Position numbers and translations under genes: made by a program | Shown: in pieces, positions 1 to 8,169 of the stretch | Layout: each line of letters starts with the position of its first letter | Position numbering within the stretch: position 1 is the first letter of the stretch | Assembly: GCA_002163245.1 (NCBI GenBank) | Contig: MAAL01000082.1 | Location: 44,062-108,061, forward strand | Direction of reading: 5' to 3' | DNA: 64,000 nucleotides | Origin: Gammaproteobacteria bacterium 42_54_T18 | GTDB taxonomy: Bacteria > Pseudomonadota > Gammaproteobacteria > Pseudomonadales > Ketobacteraceae | The notes under the pieces: generated by a model | Told to the model about the DNA's origin: nothing | The model's database searches: none | What the model saw: only the letters and a program-made list of their open reading frames with translations

Positions 1-239
1 ACGGCTCTGCTAAAGGAGATTGGGATGTTGGCATTGCTATTGATGTGATGGACATTGCAAAAGATGTGGATATGGTTATTTTATTGTCTGGTGACGGTGA
101 TTTTGATTTGTTATTGGAAAAGATAAAGAAAAGTTATGGTGTGCGAGCAGAAGTGTATGGTGTGCCGGCATTAACGGCTAGATCGTTAATTGATTCGGCG
201 AGTGTGTATCATCCGATTGATGATGATCTATTGCTGTAA
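1..239 (+). CDS. NYN domain protein (LabA/DUF88 family), C-terminal part only
   Basis: The gene enters from outside the window; the open frame can be read from base 3 and ends at 239. The visible 79 residues hold the C-terminal half of a NYN (PIN-like nuclease) domain: KGDWDVGIAIDV, then ILLSGDGDFDLLLEKI, the Asp-rich strand that in LabA/DUF88 proteins carries metal-binding acidic residues. The usual hydrophobic helix and a final strand (SASVYHPID) follow. Family knowledge suggests a small metal-dependent ribonuclease-like protein. The substrate is unknown, and the N-terminal catalytic Asp cannot be checked because it lies outside the window. A small unknown gene follows 38 bp downstream on the same strand. 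Confidence 0.8.
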   Translation, partial: GSAKGDWDVGIAIDVMDIAKDVDMVILLSGDGDFDLLLEKIKKSYGVRAEVYGVPALTARSLIDSASVYHPIDDDLLL

Positions 240-277
240 GTTTATTAATACTGAGAAAACGAAAAGAGAGATTTGTT

Positions 278-634
278 ATGGAACAGCCTGACTGGGTGAC
301 GGATAAAGCATCTTGGAGAAAACATTGCAGAAGGGTTGTGGCTCGAGTCAGTGATCTTATCGATGGTAAGGCAAGTGTCATTGAGTGTGCGAGGGAAATT
401 GTAAAACTAGAGTTTTGGCTTCGAGCTGAGGAAGATTCGAGTTTTATAATGTTTAGAAAGATCAGTGATGCTGGTGAGGGGTTGCCTTCTGATAGCGAAA
501 GACAGCGATGGCCTGGAGAGGAGCGTGATATTGAAGATAAAAAAATTGCTGACTTCGATGGGGAATGGAAAGATGTTGCCATGGCTGCAGCATTGTCTTT
601 AAAAGAAAAATATGAAAATCAAACAAGCTCCTGA
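278..634 (+). CDS. Conserved-looking small protein of unknown function
   Basis: The product is a 118-residue, highly charged, mostly helical soluble protein with no signal peptide or membrane segment. It starts at an ATG 38 bp after the NYN gene, so the two may be cotranscribed. Trp-containing motifs near the start (PDWVTDKASWRKH) and the end (FDGEWKDVAMA) suggest a folded domain. I do not recognise the family. A real gene is likely because the frame is uninterrupted, spacing to its neighbour is short, and the antisense frames are lower in quality. Confidence 0.6.
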   Translation: MEQPDWVTDKASWRKHCRRVVARVSDLIDGKASVIECAREIVKLEFWLRAEEDSSFIMFRKISDAGEGLPSDSERQRWPGEERDIEDKKIADFDGEWKDVAMAAALSLKEKYENQTSS

Positions 635-671
635 ATTTAACAGATAACATCTAGTGGTATGCGATCTTCGA

Positions 672-721
672 AATTTGGTGAATAGTTAATTCGTTTCTTT
701 CGATAAAAATTTCACCAAATT
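672..721. repeat. Inverted repeat at the convergent gene ends
   Basis: Perfect 11-bp arms, AATTTGGTGAA at 672-682 and TTCACCAAATT at 711-721, enclose a 28-nt loop containing the stop codon of the minus-strand DTW gene. It lies between two convergent genes and may act as a transcript 3'-end hairpin. There is no clear T-tract, so a terminator role is uncertain. Confidence 0.4.
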
Positions 722-1174
722 AGATTGTAAATCATTGGCGGTTTGTTCATGGCCTCTGGCACGTAATGTTTCGATAACACATTCTGCTGTACAGAGGCCA
801 TTTTCTTTTTGATTTCGCCGTAATGTATATACGGATTTTTGACTGGCTTCAATTCTCACTGTTGGTAGATTTTTTAGGTAAGGGCTTTTGTTATAGATAT
901 TTTGGGCTTCTTGCCAGGTGCCATCAAGAACGATGTAGTGATTGATGCTTGGAGCATCAGCGACGAGTACACTGCTTTTGCTTGGGTAAAGCAGTGCTAC
1001 ATTATCCTCGCTTATGGTTTGTAGTAATTCTGCATTGGGTTGGGTTCTTTCCCAAACAATGATTTCTGCGTGATGCTCCAGGGTGTTGATAACTAAGCGA
1101 CCTGTATTGGATTTTTTCTTGAGTTCCCGTTGATGGGTTAATAGAAAAATATGGGGTAGCTTACTGTTTTTCAT
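686..1174 (-). CDS. DTW domain protein, probable tRNA-uridine aminocarboxypropyltransferase
   Basis: The protein has 162 residues from the ATG at 1174, which overlaps the 3' end of the upstream oxygenase gene by 14 nt. An in-frame TTG-type extension to 1207 would lie inside that gene and is not needed. The family signature is LDGTWQEAQNIYNKSPYL, the D-x-T-W motif that names DTW proteins such as TapT/YfiP, which use S-adenosylmethionine to make acp3U in tRNA. A conserved RKNQ/LRRNQ-like segment and the ECVIETL helix follow. The N-terminal cysteine cluster common in longer homologues is absent, so this is a short form. Translational coupling to the oxygenase gene is likely. Function is inferred from family membership. 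Confidence 0.8.
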   Translation of the reverse strand: MKNSKLPHIFLLTHQRELKKKSNTGRLVINTLEHHAEIIVWERTQPNAELLQTISEDNVALLYPSKSSVLVADAPSINHYIVLDGTWQEAQNIYNKSPYLKNLPTVRIEASQKSVYTLRRNQKENGLCTAECVIETLRARGHEQTANDLQSNLVKFLSKETN

Positions 1175-2405
1175 GATAGGGCACGTAATCCGGTAATTTT
1201 CCACCAAGGATGCTTTCTACATGGCGGTGTACAACATAGCGACCAATTCTTTCTGCTATTATATTGCCACCGGGGAGCAATATGCGAACCATTTCGCCAG
1301 TTAATACGAACGGCATGGTCAGTAGGGTAGTGAACTTTAGCGGGGTATTAGGTAGTCCAAGTTCATTTGCTGATGAGTCGCCCATAAAGAGTCGAGAAAG
1401 TCCTGATCGAAATTGCATTTCCATTTTACCTAACCATCTTTTTGATCCTCGTTTTTCCTTATAGGGTATTTCCATCAAGGCTTCTGCCAGTTCACGCGAA
1501 TCGTTGTCAGCATTCCCTTGAGACGCACCGATAAAGTAGGCTGTTCTCATACCTTCTTTTAATGTCTTAGGTAACAAGTCAGGATCAACCCCCATAAGAT
1601 AGCCAACGTATCGCCAAAAGGTAATCGTTGCTTGAGATTCTTTTTTATTATAAATAAAACCTAGAGAACGTAAGCCTAATAAACTTGCAACAGAAAATAG
1701 TAAATTGGTACCCAGCATATCTGCTTGGTTGATCGGTGTTCCCCAGGCGTCGTTTTTCCACTGTGGGTTGTTCGCTAATCGATGGCGAACTAATGCATGC
1801 ATAAGTCGAACACGTACCGCACTTTTAAATCCAGCGGAGTTTCTAGAAAGTGTGGGTGAATTATAAAGATCGACAACAAATCTACTGGTTTCAGCAAGTC
1901 GCCTTTTGGCCATGCTTGTAAGGGCTCCCGTCATCACGAGAGGTTTGACTGCTGCCCCAGAACGATACCCTCCCATCAGTGCCATACAGCTTAAAACTAG
2001 TTGTCCACCCAGGCCTGCACGTAAGCCAGTTTTACAAGCAAGCGTTAGGGCTTCGTCGTCGACCCAGGTTGGGCGGTCATCAAGCTGTTTAAATAAATCG
2101 ACCAATGGTTGTGGTGGGCTTTTAATAGACTGAATGCCTGATTCTAATGCTTGCTCAAATAGCTTTCGACCTTCTCCTGTCGGTAAGGTGTGCATCCATA
2201 AAACAACGGTATCTGCTAAAGGGTCGCCTTCCATCAAGGCTTTTTTAAGACGAGTTTCGATCGCTTGCCCGCCATCTTTAGGTTTGCCTACCAGCTTTAG
2301 TAGTAGATTTAAGGAAGGGTCCTTAGATGTCTTTGGTTCTCGCCAGCGACTGGGGGTGATACTAAGGGTGCTTTTGGTTGGGTCTATGGTTTGAGGCTGA
2401 TTCAT
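1161..2405 (-). CDS. Oxygenase MpaB / latex-clearing-protein-like (DUF2236) family protein
   Basis: A 414-residue protein with the DUF2236 (MpaB/rubber oxygenase Lcp) core: RPTWVDDEAL, a glycine-rich helix (RAGLGGQLVLSC), then RVRLMHALVRHRL. In that family the last element carries the conserved Arg and His that bind heme b. Characterised relatives cleave C=C bonds of polyisoprene or prenyl chains with O2, but many DUF2236 proteins have no known substrate. No signal peptide is seen, so it is probably cytoplasmic or peripheral. It is divergent from a TetR gene and shares with it a 36-bp operator-like palindrome, which suggests local regulation. It overlaps the DTW gene downstream. Confidence 0.8.
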   Translation of the reverse strand: MNQPQTIDPTKSTLSITPSRWREPKTSKDPSLNLLLKLVGKPKDGGQAIETRLKKALMEGDPLADTVVLWMHTLPTGEGRKLFEQALESGIQSIKSPPQPLVDLFKQLDDRPTWVDDEALTLACKTGLRAGLGGQLVLSCMALMGGYRSGAAVKPLVMTGALTSMAKRRLAETSRFVVDLYNSPTLSRNSAGFKSAVRVRLMHALVRHRLANNPQWKNDAWGTPINQADMLGTNLLFSVASLLGLRSLGFIYNKKESQATITFWRYVGYLMGVDPDLLPKTLKEGMRTAYFIGASQGNADNDSRELAEALMEIPYKEKRGSKRWLGKMEMQFRSGLSRLFMGDSSANELGLPNTPLKFTTLLTMPFVLTGEMVRILLPGGNIIAERIGRYVVHRHVESILGGKLPDYVPYHEKQ

Positions 2406-2461
2406 ATCGTTAACCTAGTTATAGGATGGAGGGTGGAGAGGGCGAAGATGATGAATAAATC

Positions 2462-2497
2462 ATAACCCGAGTAATTATTCGGATATACTCGGGTTAT
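2462..2497. promoter_or_regulatory. Operator-like perfect palindrome between oxygenase and TetR genes
   Basis: Two perfect 12-bp arms, ATAACCCGAGTA (2462-2473) and TACTCGGGTTAT (2486-2497), are separated by 12 bp. The element lies in the middle of the divergent intergenic region. A site of this length and symmetry is typical of TetR-family binding. It also argues against the ATG at 2498 as the regulator's start and favours the GTG at 2525. Confidence 0.75.
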
Positions 2498-2524
2498 ATG
2501 AGTTGGGATTACAGAGGGATAGAT

Positions 2525-3169
2525 GTGACTAAAAATACGCAAGTGATTGATTTTTCAATGAGAAAGCAGCCTGTGCAGCAGCGCTCAAAAGCTTTGGTAG
2601 CAGCGTTGCTCGATGCGACAGCTCGGCTTTTGGTGACAATCGGCTACATAGCTATCACTACCAATAAAGTTGCAGAAAAGGCCGGAGTGGGCATTGGTTC
2701 CTTGTACGAGTACTTCCCTAATAAAGAGTCGTTAGTTGCCGCACTCATTGAACGTAACTCAATGGAGATAGTTAAAGAAATTCAATTAGGTATGGAGCAG
2801 GCATTACAGAAACCCCATGAAGAAGCATTACGGTTTTGGTTGGAAAAAATGGTAGATGCTCTCGATGAACGTCGGGATGAAGTGAGAGTGGTGATTTTTG
2901 AGGTGCCGTTTTTACGCCAAATGCCGTTGCTGGAAACGATGCCAAAAACACTGATGAATGTAGCCTTTAGCGCCCATAAAAGGGCGAATGATCGTGTTCA
3001 ATTTACCTATCCTAAAGCAGCGGTTTATCACCTCACAAGCATGGTATCAGCAGCCATTATTAATATGGTTGTACACCCCCCGCAACATATCCCTCGGGAA
3101 ATATTATTGGATGAGCTTGCGGAATTGATTTTACGGGCGATGGAAGGGGAAGTAAAAACTACGGGGTAG
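2525..3169 (+). CDS. TetR/AcrR family transcriptional regulator
   Basis: A 214-residue regulator starting at GTG 2525, which has a good ribosome site (AGAGGG); an in-frame ATG at 2498 abuts the palindromic operator and lacks one. The N-terminal helix-turn-helix is clear: LLDATARLLVTIGY, TTNKVAEKAGVGIGSLYEYF and NKESLVAAL. The C-terminal half is a helical ligand-binding domain that ends in a regular TetR-like helix pair. It is divergent from the MpaB-like oxygenase gene and probably represses both through the 2462-2497 palindrome. Its 3' end overlaps the convergent second TetR gene by 11 bp. The ligand is unknown. Confidence 0.85.
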   Translation: MTKNTQVIDFSMRKQPVQQRSKALVAALLDATARLLVTIGYIAITTNKVAEKAGVGIGSLYEYFPNKESLVAALIERNSMEIVKEIQLGMEQALQKPHEEALRFWLEKMVDALDERRDEVRVVIFEVPFLRQMPLLETMPKTLMNVAFSAHKRANDRVQFTYPKAAVYHLTSMVSAAIINMVVHPPQHIPREILLDELAELILRAMEGEVKTTG

Positions 3170-3863
3170 ATGATGGTGGAGAAGGTATCGTAGCTTGCTC
3201 CTTATCAATATGCTGTATTAGACCAAGAAATATCTTTGCTGTTGCTTTTACTAATGCTTTTTTGTCCATTGCGTAATTGCTTAATAACCAATAGGTTGCA
3301 GCTTGGCGCATGGCTCCCACCAGAGAGATACCAAGTATTTTCCACTCATCATCGGCAATTTTCCATGTGGGGTAGAAAAGGCCTGCCATGGATGAAAACG
3401 TATCTGCAAAGTTATTAATATATGAGTGATATAAATCGCTTACATCAAGGCTCACACCTTCCAATTCCACCATGCAAACCTGCGCGATTCTTGGGTCTTC
3501 TAGCCCCGTGAAAAAAGTGGTTAGTCCAACATCGGCAATATGCTGTATCTCTTGGCTAGGTAATACTTCGGTTATTGCCGTGATCACACGTTCTTGAATA
3601 ATATCCATTTGGCATTTATAAACGGCTATCAAGAGCAGCTCTAAGCTGCCAAAAGCTTCGTAAAAATAACGATCAGTAAGTTTTGCCTGGCGACATAGTT
3701 GCCTAACTGTCGCCGAGCGAAATCCGCTGGTGCCAAATACTTCTAGCCCAGCTTCCAAAAACTGCTTGTAGCGCGCGGCTTTACGTTGCTCTTGAGTTAA
3801 TCCGCCGTACGTTCGTCCACTTTTTGTTTCATTTTGTCTACTCATTTGTGTATTTGACAACAT
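3159..3863 (-). CDS. TetR family regulator divergent from the BVMO operon
   Basis: A 234-residue protein (or 228 residues from the alternative ATG at 3845). The N-terminal HTH is recognisable: FLEAGLEVFGTSGFRSATVRQLC, followed by LTDRYFYEAF, where the recognition helix ends in the typical Tyr-Phe-Tyr-x-x-Phe. It is transcribed away from a four-gene monooxygenase operon, and an 18-bp palindrome plus a sigma-70-like promoter lie between them. Repression of the operon and of itself is therefore likely. The inducer is unknown; by context it may be a ketone, ester or lipid substrate of the operon. Confidence 0.85.
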   Translation of the reverse strand: MLSNTQMSRQNETKSGRTYGGLTQEQRKAARYKQFLEAGLEVFGTSGFRSATVRQLCRQAKLTDRYFYEAFGSLELLLIAVYKCQMDIIQERVITAITEVLPSQEIQHIADVGLTTFFTGLEDPRIAQVCMVELEGVSLDVSDLYHSYINNFADTFSSMAGLFYPTWKIADDEWKILGISLVGAMRQAATYWLLSNYAMDKKALVKATAKIFLGLIQHIDKEQATIPSPPSSTP

Positions 3864-3882
3864 GCGTCGTCAGAAGTAAAGT
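3854..3882 (+). promoter_or_regulatory. Sigma-70-like promoter of the BVMO operon
   Basis: TTGACA (3854-3859), a 17-bp spacer and TAAAGT (3877-3882) form a good -35/-10 pair pointing towards the BVMO gene. Predicted transcription start is about 3889, just before the 18-bp palindrome. The -35 overlaps the start region of the divergent TetR gene. Confidence 0.55.
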
Positions 3883-3891
3883 GACTTTAAG

Positions 3892-3909
3892 TGATGACGC
3901 GCGTCATCA
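3892..3909. promoter_or_regulatory. 18-bp palindromic operator (TetR type)
   Basis: TGATGACGC/GCGTCATCA is a perfect 18-bp palindrome directly after the predicted start of transcription of the BVMO operon, a position where a bound repressor blocks RNA polymerase. A partial copy (GCGTCGTCA, about 3865-3873) lies inside the promoter spacer. Confidence 0.75.
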
Positions 3910-3954
3910 GATGCATTGGTAATCAACTCGTAGATTTACGAAGGGGTAGAAGGT

Positions 3955-5412
3955 ATGAAAATTTATCAGGTCATCATCATTGGTAGCGGTTTTGGTGGTC
4001 AATGTGCAGCGATCAATCTGAGGAAAAATGCCATTGAGGATTTTCTGATACTGGAGCGAAGGGGGTTCATGGGAGGAACCTGGAGTCAGAATACGTACCC
4101 AGGTGCTGCCGTTGATGTGCAGTCTCCGCTGTATTCGATATCTTCTGAGCCTTATGACTGGTCACGCATGTTTGCAGAGCAAAATGAGCTAAAAGCCTAT
4201 ACCTCTCATGTTATTGATAAACATAAGCTGCGAGACAAAACAAAACTTAATGCCAGTGTAAGTAAGATCCAGTGGAATGATGCGGATAAGTTTTGGCAAA
4301 TATCTATTGCAGGGCAGGATGATTTGCAAGCACGCTTTGTTGTCAACGCATCAGGACCGTTAAGTACGCCAGTTATTCCTAATTTTAAAGGTAAGGATTC
4401 TTTTAAAGGCAAGTCTTTCCATACCAATAATTGGGATCATAGTTACGATTATCGTGGAAAGCGTGTCGCTATTATTGGTAGTGGTGCGAGCGCCGCTCAG
4501 GTGATACCTGAGATTGCTAAAGAGGTAGGGCACCTTCATGTTTTTCAGAGAACCCCTCATTGGTTGTTGCCCCGAAAAGATTATATCTTTAGCCCATGGC
4601 AACGGAAATTGTTACGTAATAAAACAATGTATAAGGCGTTGCGAAGTGTCATTTACTGGTCGTTAGAAAGTCGGGTGGTGGGATTTAAATATTCTGATTT
4701 TTTGTTGAAAACAATTGCTCAGAAAAAAGCGATAAAACACATTAAGCAACAAATAAAAGATCCTGTATTACGTAAAAAAGTGACGCCTGATTATACGATT
4801 GGTTGTAAGCGAATCATACTATCTAACACATTGTACCCCGCTTTCTGTCGGGATAACGTATCACTTCATAGTAAAGAGCAAGGTATTAGAGAAATTACGG
4901 AAACGGGTATTGAGACAACGGACGGGCAAGTCATTGATGTTGATCTTATTGTGTATTCCACGGGCTATGATGCAACTGATGGTGTGATTTCTTATCCTGT
5001 AATTGGAAAAGATAAGCGTTTGTTGGGTGATTTTTGGGGTGAGTTTCCAAGGGCATACTTGGGTACCTGTGCACCTGGGTTTCCTAATTTATTTGTTGCT
5101 ACCGGGCCAAATACGGGAATTGGACATACATCGGCCATTTTTATTATTGAAGCGCAAATGAATTATATTGTTAACAGTATTAACGCCGTAAATCAGCGCG
5201 GAAGCCAAGTGATTGAGGTGAAAGAAAATGCAGAGGAACGTTATACACAACATATTCATCAGGAAATGGATAAGACGGTATGGAAATCTGGTGGTTGTCA
5301 GAGTTGGTATCAAAGTAAAAGTGGACATGTAATAGCAATGTTTCCAGGGTTTAGTTTTACCTATGAGCGTTGGACAAAAAATTTCAGATCAGATGATCAT
5401 ATGTTTTCTTGA
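3955..5412 (+). CDS. Flavin-containing Baeyer-Villiger-type monooxygenase
   Basis: A 485-residue FAD/NADPH enzyme. The N-terminal FAD fold begins at residue 8 with IIGSGFGG (G10-x-G12-x-x-G15). The Baeyer-Villiger fingerprint FxGxxxHxxxWD is exact at residues 150-161 (FKGKSFHTNNWD). A second Rossmann motif (IIGSGASA, about 173-180) binds NADPH. Later come the TGP motif (ATGPNTGIGHTS) and STGYDA. Such enzymes insert oxygen next to a ketone to make an ester or lactone. First gene of a four-gene operon with two SDRs and an alpha/beta hydrolase. That is a logical set for alcohol to ketone, to ester, to acid plus alcohol, though the actual substrate is unknown. Confidence 0.9.
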   Translation: MKIYQVIIIGSGFGGQCAAINLRKNAIEDFLILERRGFMGGTWSQNTYPGAAVDVQSPLYSISSEPYDWSRMFAEQNELKAYTSHVIDKHKLRDKTKLNASVSKIQWNDADKFWQISIAGQDDLQARFVVNASGPLSTPVIPNFKGKDSFKGKSFHTNNWDHSYDYRGKRVAIIGSGASAAQVIPEIAKEVGHLHVFQRTPHWLLPRKDYIFSPWQRKLLRNKTMYKALRSVIYWSLESRVVGFKYSDFLLKTIAQKKAIKHIKQQIKDPVLRKKVTPDYTIGCKRIILSNTLYPAFCRDNVSLHSKEQGIREITETGIETTDGQVIDVDLIVYSTGYDATDGVISYPVIGKDKRLLGDFWGEFPRAYLGTCAPGFPNLFVATGPNTGIGHTSAIFIIEAQMNYIVNSINAVNQRGSQVIEVKENAEERYTQHIHQEMDKTVWKSGGCQSWYQSKSGHVIAMFPGFSFTYERWTKNFRSDDHMFS

Positions 5413-5439
5413 TCTTTTTCAATATTGCGGGGAGTGATG

Positions 5440-6285
5440 ATGAAAGAACTAAAAAATAAAATTGTTGTTATTACGGGTGCCGGATCAGGTATGGGGCGAG
5501 CGTATTCCCTAGCGTTTGCAAAACGTGGTTGTCGTCTTGCTTTGTGTGATTATGATGCCAAGGGATTAAATGAAACCGTTGGTATGGCGGGTAAACTATC
5601 TGGTAGCCCTGTTTGCCATTCTGCTTTTGATGTGTCGGATAAGCGTTCTGTGGAGGGATTTGCCAATAAAGTGAAAGAGGAGCTTGGGAGTGCGCACATT
5701 GTTATCAATAATGCAGGAATAGAAGGCAGTGGCCAACCAATTTGGGCAACCGAAGAAGACAGCTTTCGTCGAGTTATGGAAGTCAATTATTACGGGGTGG
5801 TTTATGGTACGCAGGCATTTTTACCGCAACTGTTGAGTCAAAAGGAGGCGGCGGTTGTGAATGTGTCTAGTATTTTTGGCTTAATTGGTACTCCAAATCA
5901 TGCCGATTATTGTGCTAGTAAATTTGCTGTTCGCGGGTTTACCGAATCATTGATGACTGAATTGAATGATAGCTCAGTTCAGGTTCATCTTGTTCATCCT
6001 GGTGGGATTGATACTAACATTGCGCGACAAGAGCACTCTCAGTCTTTTTCACAGCATTACTTGAAAACATCAGCAGACGATATGGTTGAAAGAGTGATTC
6101 ACGGTATCACCAAGAACCAGTCAAGAATTGTTTATGGCAATGGATCAAAAAAGACAGAGCTAGGCGCTCGGTTATTGCCTTTAACGTGGATGAAAAAATT
6201 CACATGGCATGAAATGAAAAAAGTAATTGATTTAACACATTATGATTCTCGTACGTTGAATGAAAATACTAGGCTACGAAAATGA
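5440..6285 (+). CDS. SDR family NAD(P)-dependent oxidoreductase (first of two)
   Basis: Classical short-chain dehydrogenase with the cofactor motif TGAGSGMGRA near the start, NNAG (INNAGIEG), the catalytic Ser in NVSSIFG and the YxxxK motif in DYCASKFAVRG. The start was set at ATG 5440, a few bases after GGGGAG; ATG 5437 and an upstream TTG are alternatives. It lies 27 bp after the BVMO gene, and its stop overlaps the next start by ATGA. Likely role: oxidation or reduction of an alcohol/ketone next to the BVMO step. The substrate is not predictable. Confidence 0.9.
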   Translation: MKELKNKIVVITGAGSGMGRAYSLAFAKRGCRLALCDYDAKGLNETVGMAGKLSGSPVCHSAFDVSDKRSVEGFANKVKEELGSAHIVINNAGIEGSGQPIWATEEDSFRRVMEVNYYGVVYGTQAFLPQLLSQKEAAVVNVSSIFGLIGTPNHADYCASKFAVRGFTESLMTELNDSSVQVHLVHPGGIDTNIARQEHSQSFSQHYLKTSADDMVERVIHGITKNQSRIVYGNGSKKTELGARLLPLTWMKKFTWHEMKKVIDLTHYDSRTLNENTRLRK

Positions 6286-7238
6286 AAAAAGTGATTGCAT
6301 TGATAGTGATTGTGTCTTGTGTAATGTTTTTTGCTATGGACATAGAAAAATACCCAGAAATTGGCCAACTAGCTTATGAAAATATTACGGATGTTGAGGC
6401 AAATATTTACGGATTTACTCAGTCAAAAGTAGATATTGATGAACTTTCTATAAGCCTTTATGAAAGTGAGTATGACCCGGAAAAAGAAACACTGTTGATG
6501 CTTCATGGTTACAGTGCGGATAAAGATGTTTGGCCGCGTTTTGCTCGTCATTTTGTGGATGATTATAACGTTATTATTCCTGATATGGCGGGACATGGCG
6601 ATACAGGTTTTGATCATCAATGGGGCTACCGTATTCCAGAGCAGGCTAGTCGACTAATTGAATTGCTGGATGTGATGGATGTGGGGAAAGTACATGTTGT
6701 CGGAAATTCAATGGGCGGTTTTATTGCGGCACATTTAGCAAAAGATTATCCAGATCGTATTCTGTCATCGTTGCTTATTGACCCAGCGGGCGTACAGGCA
6801 CCAGAATTAAGTGATATGGACAACATGTTATCTCAGGGGCGAAATCCATTTGAAATACATAGTCGGTCTGAATTTGATGAGTTCTATGCTATGACAATGG
6901 CTCAGCCGCCTTGGTTGCCTGATTTTGTTTTAGGGGCGGTGAATGAAAAATATCAAAGTCGACGAGAGCAATTAAAACGGATATTTAGCGATTTTCATCA
7001 TCAAGATATGTTGGATGATGAACTGAATAATATTGTGTCGCCAGTGTTGTTGTTATGGGGGAAAGAAGATCGAATTCTTCATGTGAGTAGCACCGATGTA
7101 TGGGAAGCAGGAGTCGACAATATTAAAATAACGATTTTTTCAGGTGTTGGGCATATGCCTATGGTAGAAGTGCCTGTTCGAACTGCCGATTTATATAAAG
7201 CATTCCTAGATAACTTGGGTTTTGGAGATGACGCGTGA
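6282..7238 (+). CDS. Alpha/beta hydrolase with N-terminal membrane anchor
   Basis: A 318-residue hydrolase. Residues 1-20 form a hydrophobic stretch (VIALIVIVSCVMFFAM), either a signal anchor or an uncleaved signal. The alpha/beta hydrolase fold follows: oxyanion HGYSAD, nucleophile elbow GNSMGG, acid LLWGKEDRI and His in GVGHMP. It resembles lipases and esterases of the MhpC/LipR type. Start and stop overlap both neighbours (ATGA at 6282, GTGA at 7235), so the operon is tightly coupled. It probably hydrolyses the ester or lactone made by the BVMO, possibly at the membrane. Confidence 0.88.
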   Translation: MKKVIALIVIVSCVMFFAMDIEKYPEIGQLAYENITDVEANIYGFTQSKVDIDELSISLYESEYDPEKETLLMLHGYSADKDVWPRFARHFVDDYNVIIPDMAGHGDTGFDHQWGYRIPEQASRLIELLDVMDVGKVHVVGNSMGGFIAAHLAKDYPDRILSSLLIDPAGVQAPELSDMDNMLSQGRNPFEIHSRSEFDEFYAMTMAQPPWLPDFVLGAVNEKYQSRREQLKRIFSDFHHQDMLDDELNNIVSPVLLLWGKEDRILHVSSTDVWEAGVDNIKITIFSGVGHMPMVEVPVRTADLYKAFLDNLGFGDDA

Positions 7239-8077
7239 AAAACTTTAATAGTAAAGTTGCAGCAATTACGGGGGCAGGATCAGGTATTGGTCAGCAGCTC
7301 GCACTGAATTTAGCAAAACAAGGGTGTCATTTAGCATTGAGTGATATTAATGATGATGGTTTAGATGAGACATTGGCGTTGCTTCAAAAGTACCCTGTAA
7401 AAGTGACACGTCAAATATTAGATGTTTCAGACAAAGAGGCTGTTTTTTCTTGGGCGGATACTGTTGTAAATGATCATGGGAAAGTAAATGTTGTTTTTAA
7501 TAATGCGGGGGTTGCATTGTCAGGTACCGTTGCGGCATTAAGTGTTGAGGATTACCACTGGATAATGGGGATAAACTTCTGGGGGACACTTTATGGCGTG
7601 AAGGCATTTTTGCCTCACTTAGAAGCTTCAGGTGAGGGGCATATTGTTAATATATCCAGTGTATTTGGTCTAACTGCACAACCCTTGATGAGTGGTTATA
7701 ACGCAAGTAAGTATGCGGTGCGAGGGCTCAGTGAATCTTTGCGACAGGATTTGGAATTGACAAATTCTAAGGTCAGTATGACCTGTGTTCACCCTGGTGG
7801 AATAAAAACGAATATTGCAAAATCAACTCGGATGTCTGATAGTGTTAATCAGGTGTTGGGTGTAAGTAATGATGACTCGATAAAAGATTTTGAAATGTCG
7901 TTTATTAATACCGCAGAGAGTGCAGCGAAGGTTATTTTAAAGGCAGTCAATAAAAATAAACGTCGTATTTTGATTGGTCCTGATGCGAGAGTGTACGATT
8001 GGATTTCTCGTTTGTTTCCTGCGGGTTATCAGCGATTATTTACCGCTGTTGTACGATGGCGTAGTAAGACTGCATAG
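7235..8077 (+). CDS. SDR family NAD(P)-dependent oxidoreductase (second of two)
   Basis: A 280-residue SDR that starts with GTG overlapping the hydrolase stop. Motifs: TGAGSGIGQQ (cofactor), NNAGVAL, NISSVFG (catalytic Ser) and GYNASKYAVRG (Tyr and Lys). It is clearly similar to the first SDR of the operon, especially around the active site and the HPGGI(K/D)TNIA segment, so the two are probably paralogues from a local duplication. It is the last gene of the operon; a hairpin at 8107-8156 follows. Confidence 0.9.
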   Translation: MKNFNSKVAAITGAGSGIGQQLALNLAKQGCHLALSDINDDGLDETLALLQKYPVKVTRQILDVSDKEAVFSWADTVVNDHGKVNVVFNNAGVALSGTVAALSVEDYHWIMGINFWGTLYGVKAFLPHLEASGEGHIVNISSVFGLTAQPLMSGYNASKYAVRGLSESLRQDLELTNSKVSMTCVHPGGIKTNIAKSTRMSDSVNQVLGVSNDDSIKDFEMSFINTAESAAKVILKAVNKNKRRILIGPDARVYDWISRLFPAGYQRLFTAVVRWRSKTA

Positions 8078-8106
8078 AAATGTAGATAGTAAAAGAAAAA
8101 TTCAAC

Positions 8107-8156
8107 AGTGACCAATAAAGGCGTACTTAGAAGTAATACGACCTTTCTTGGTCACT
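8107..8156. terminator. Bidirectional hairpin between BVMO operon and reductase gene
   Basis: A 15-bp stem with one mismatch (AGTGACCAATAAAGG at 8107-8121, CCTTTCTTGGTCACT at 8142-8156) lies between convergent genes. The loop itself is partly self-complementary. There is no long T-tract, so termination is inferred from position and stem strength. Confidence 0.55.
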
Positions 8157-8169
8157 CAGGTTGATGTTG

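Noticed and set aside
2498..2524. ATG 2498 as the start of the first TetR gene
   Set aside because: It abuts the operator palindrome and lacks a ribosome site, while GTG 2525 has AGAGGG upstream.
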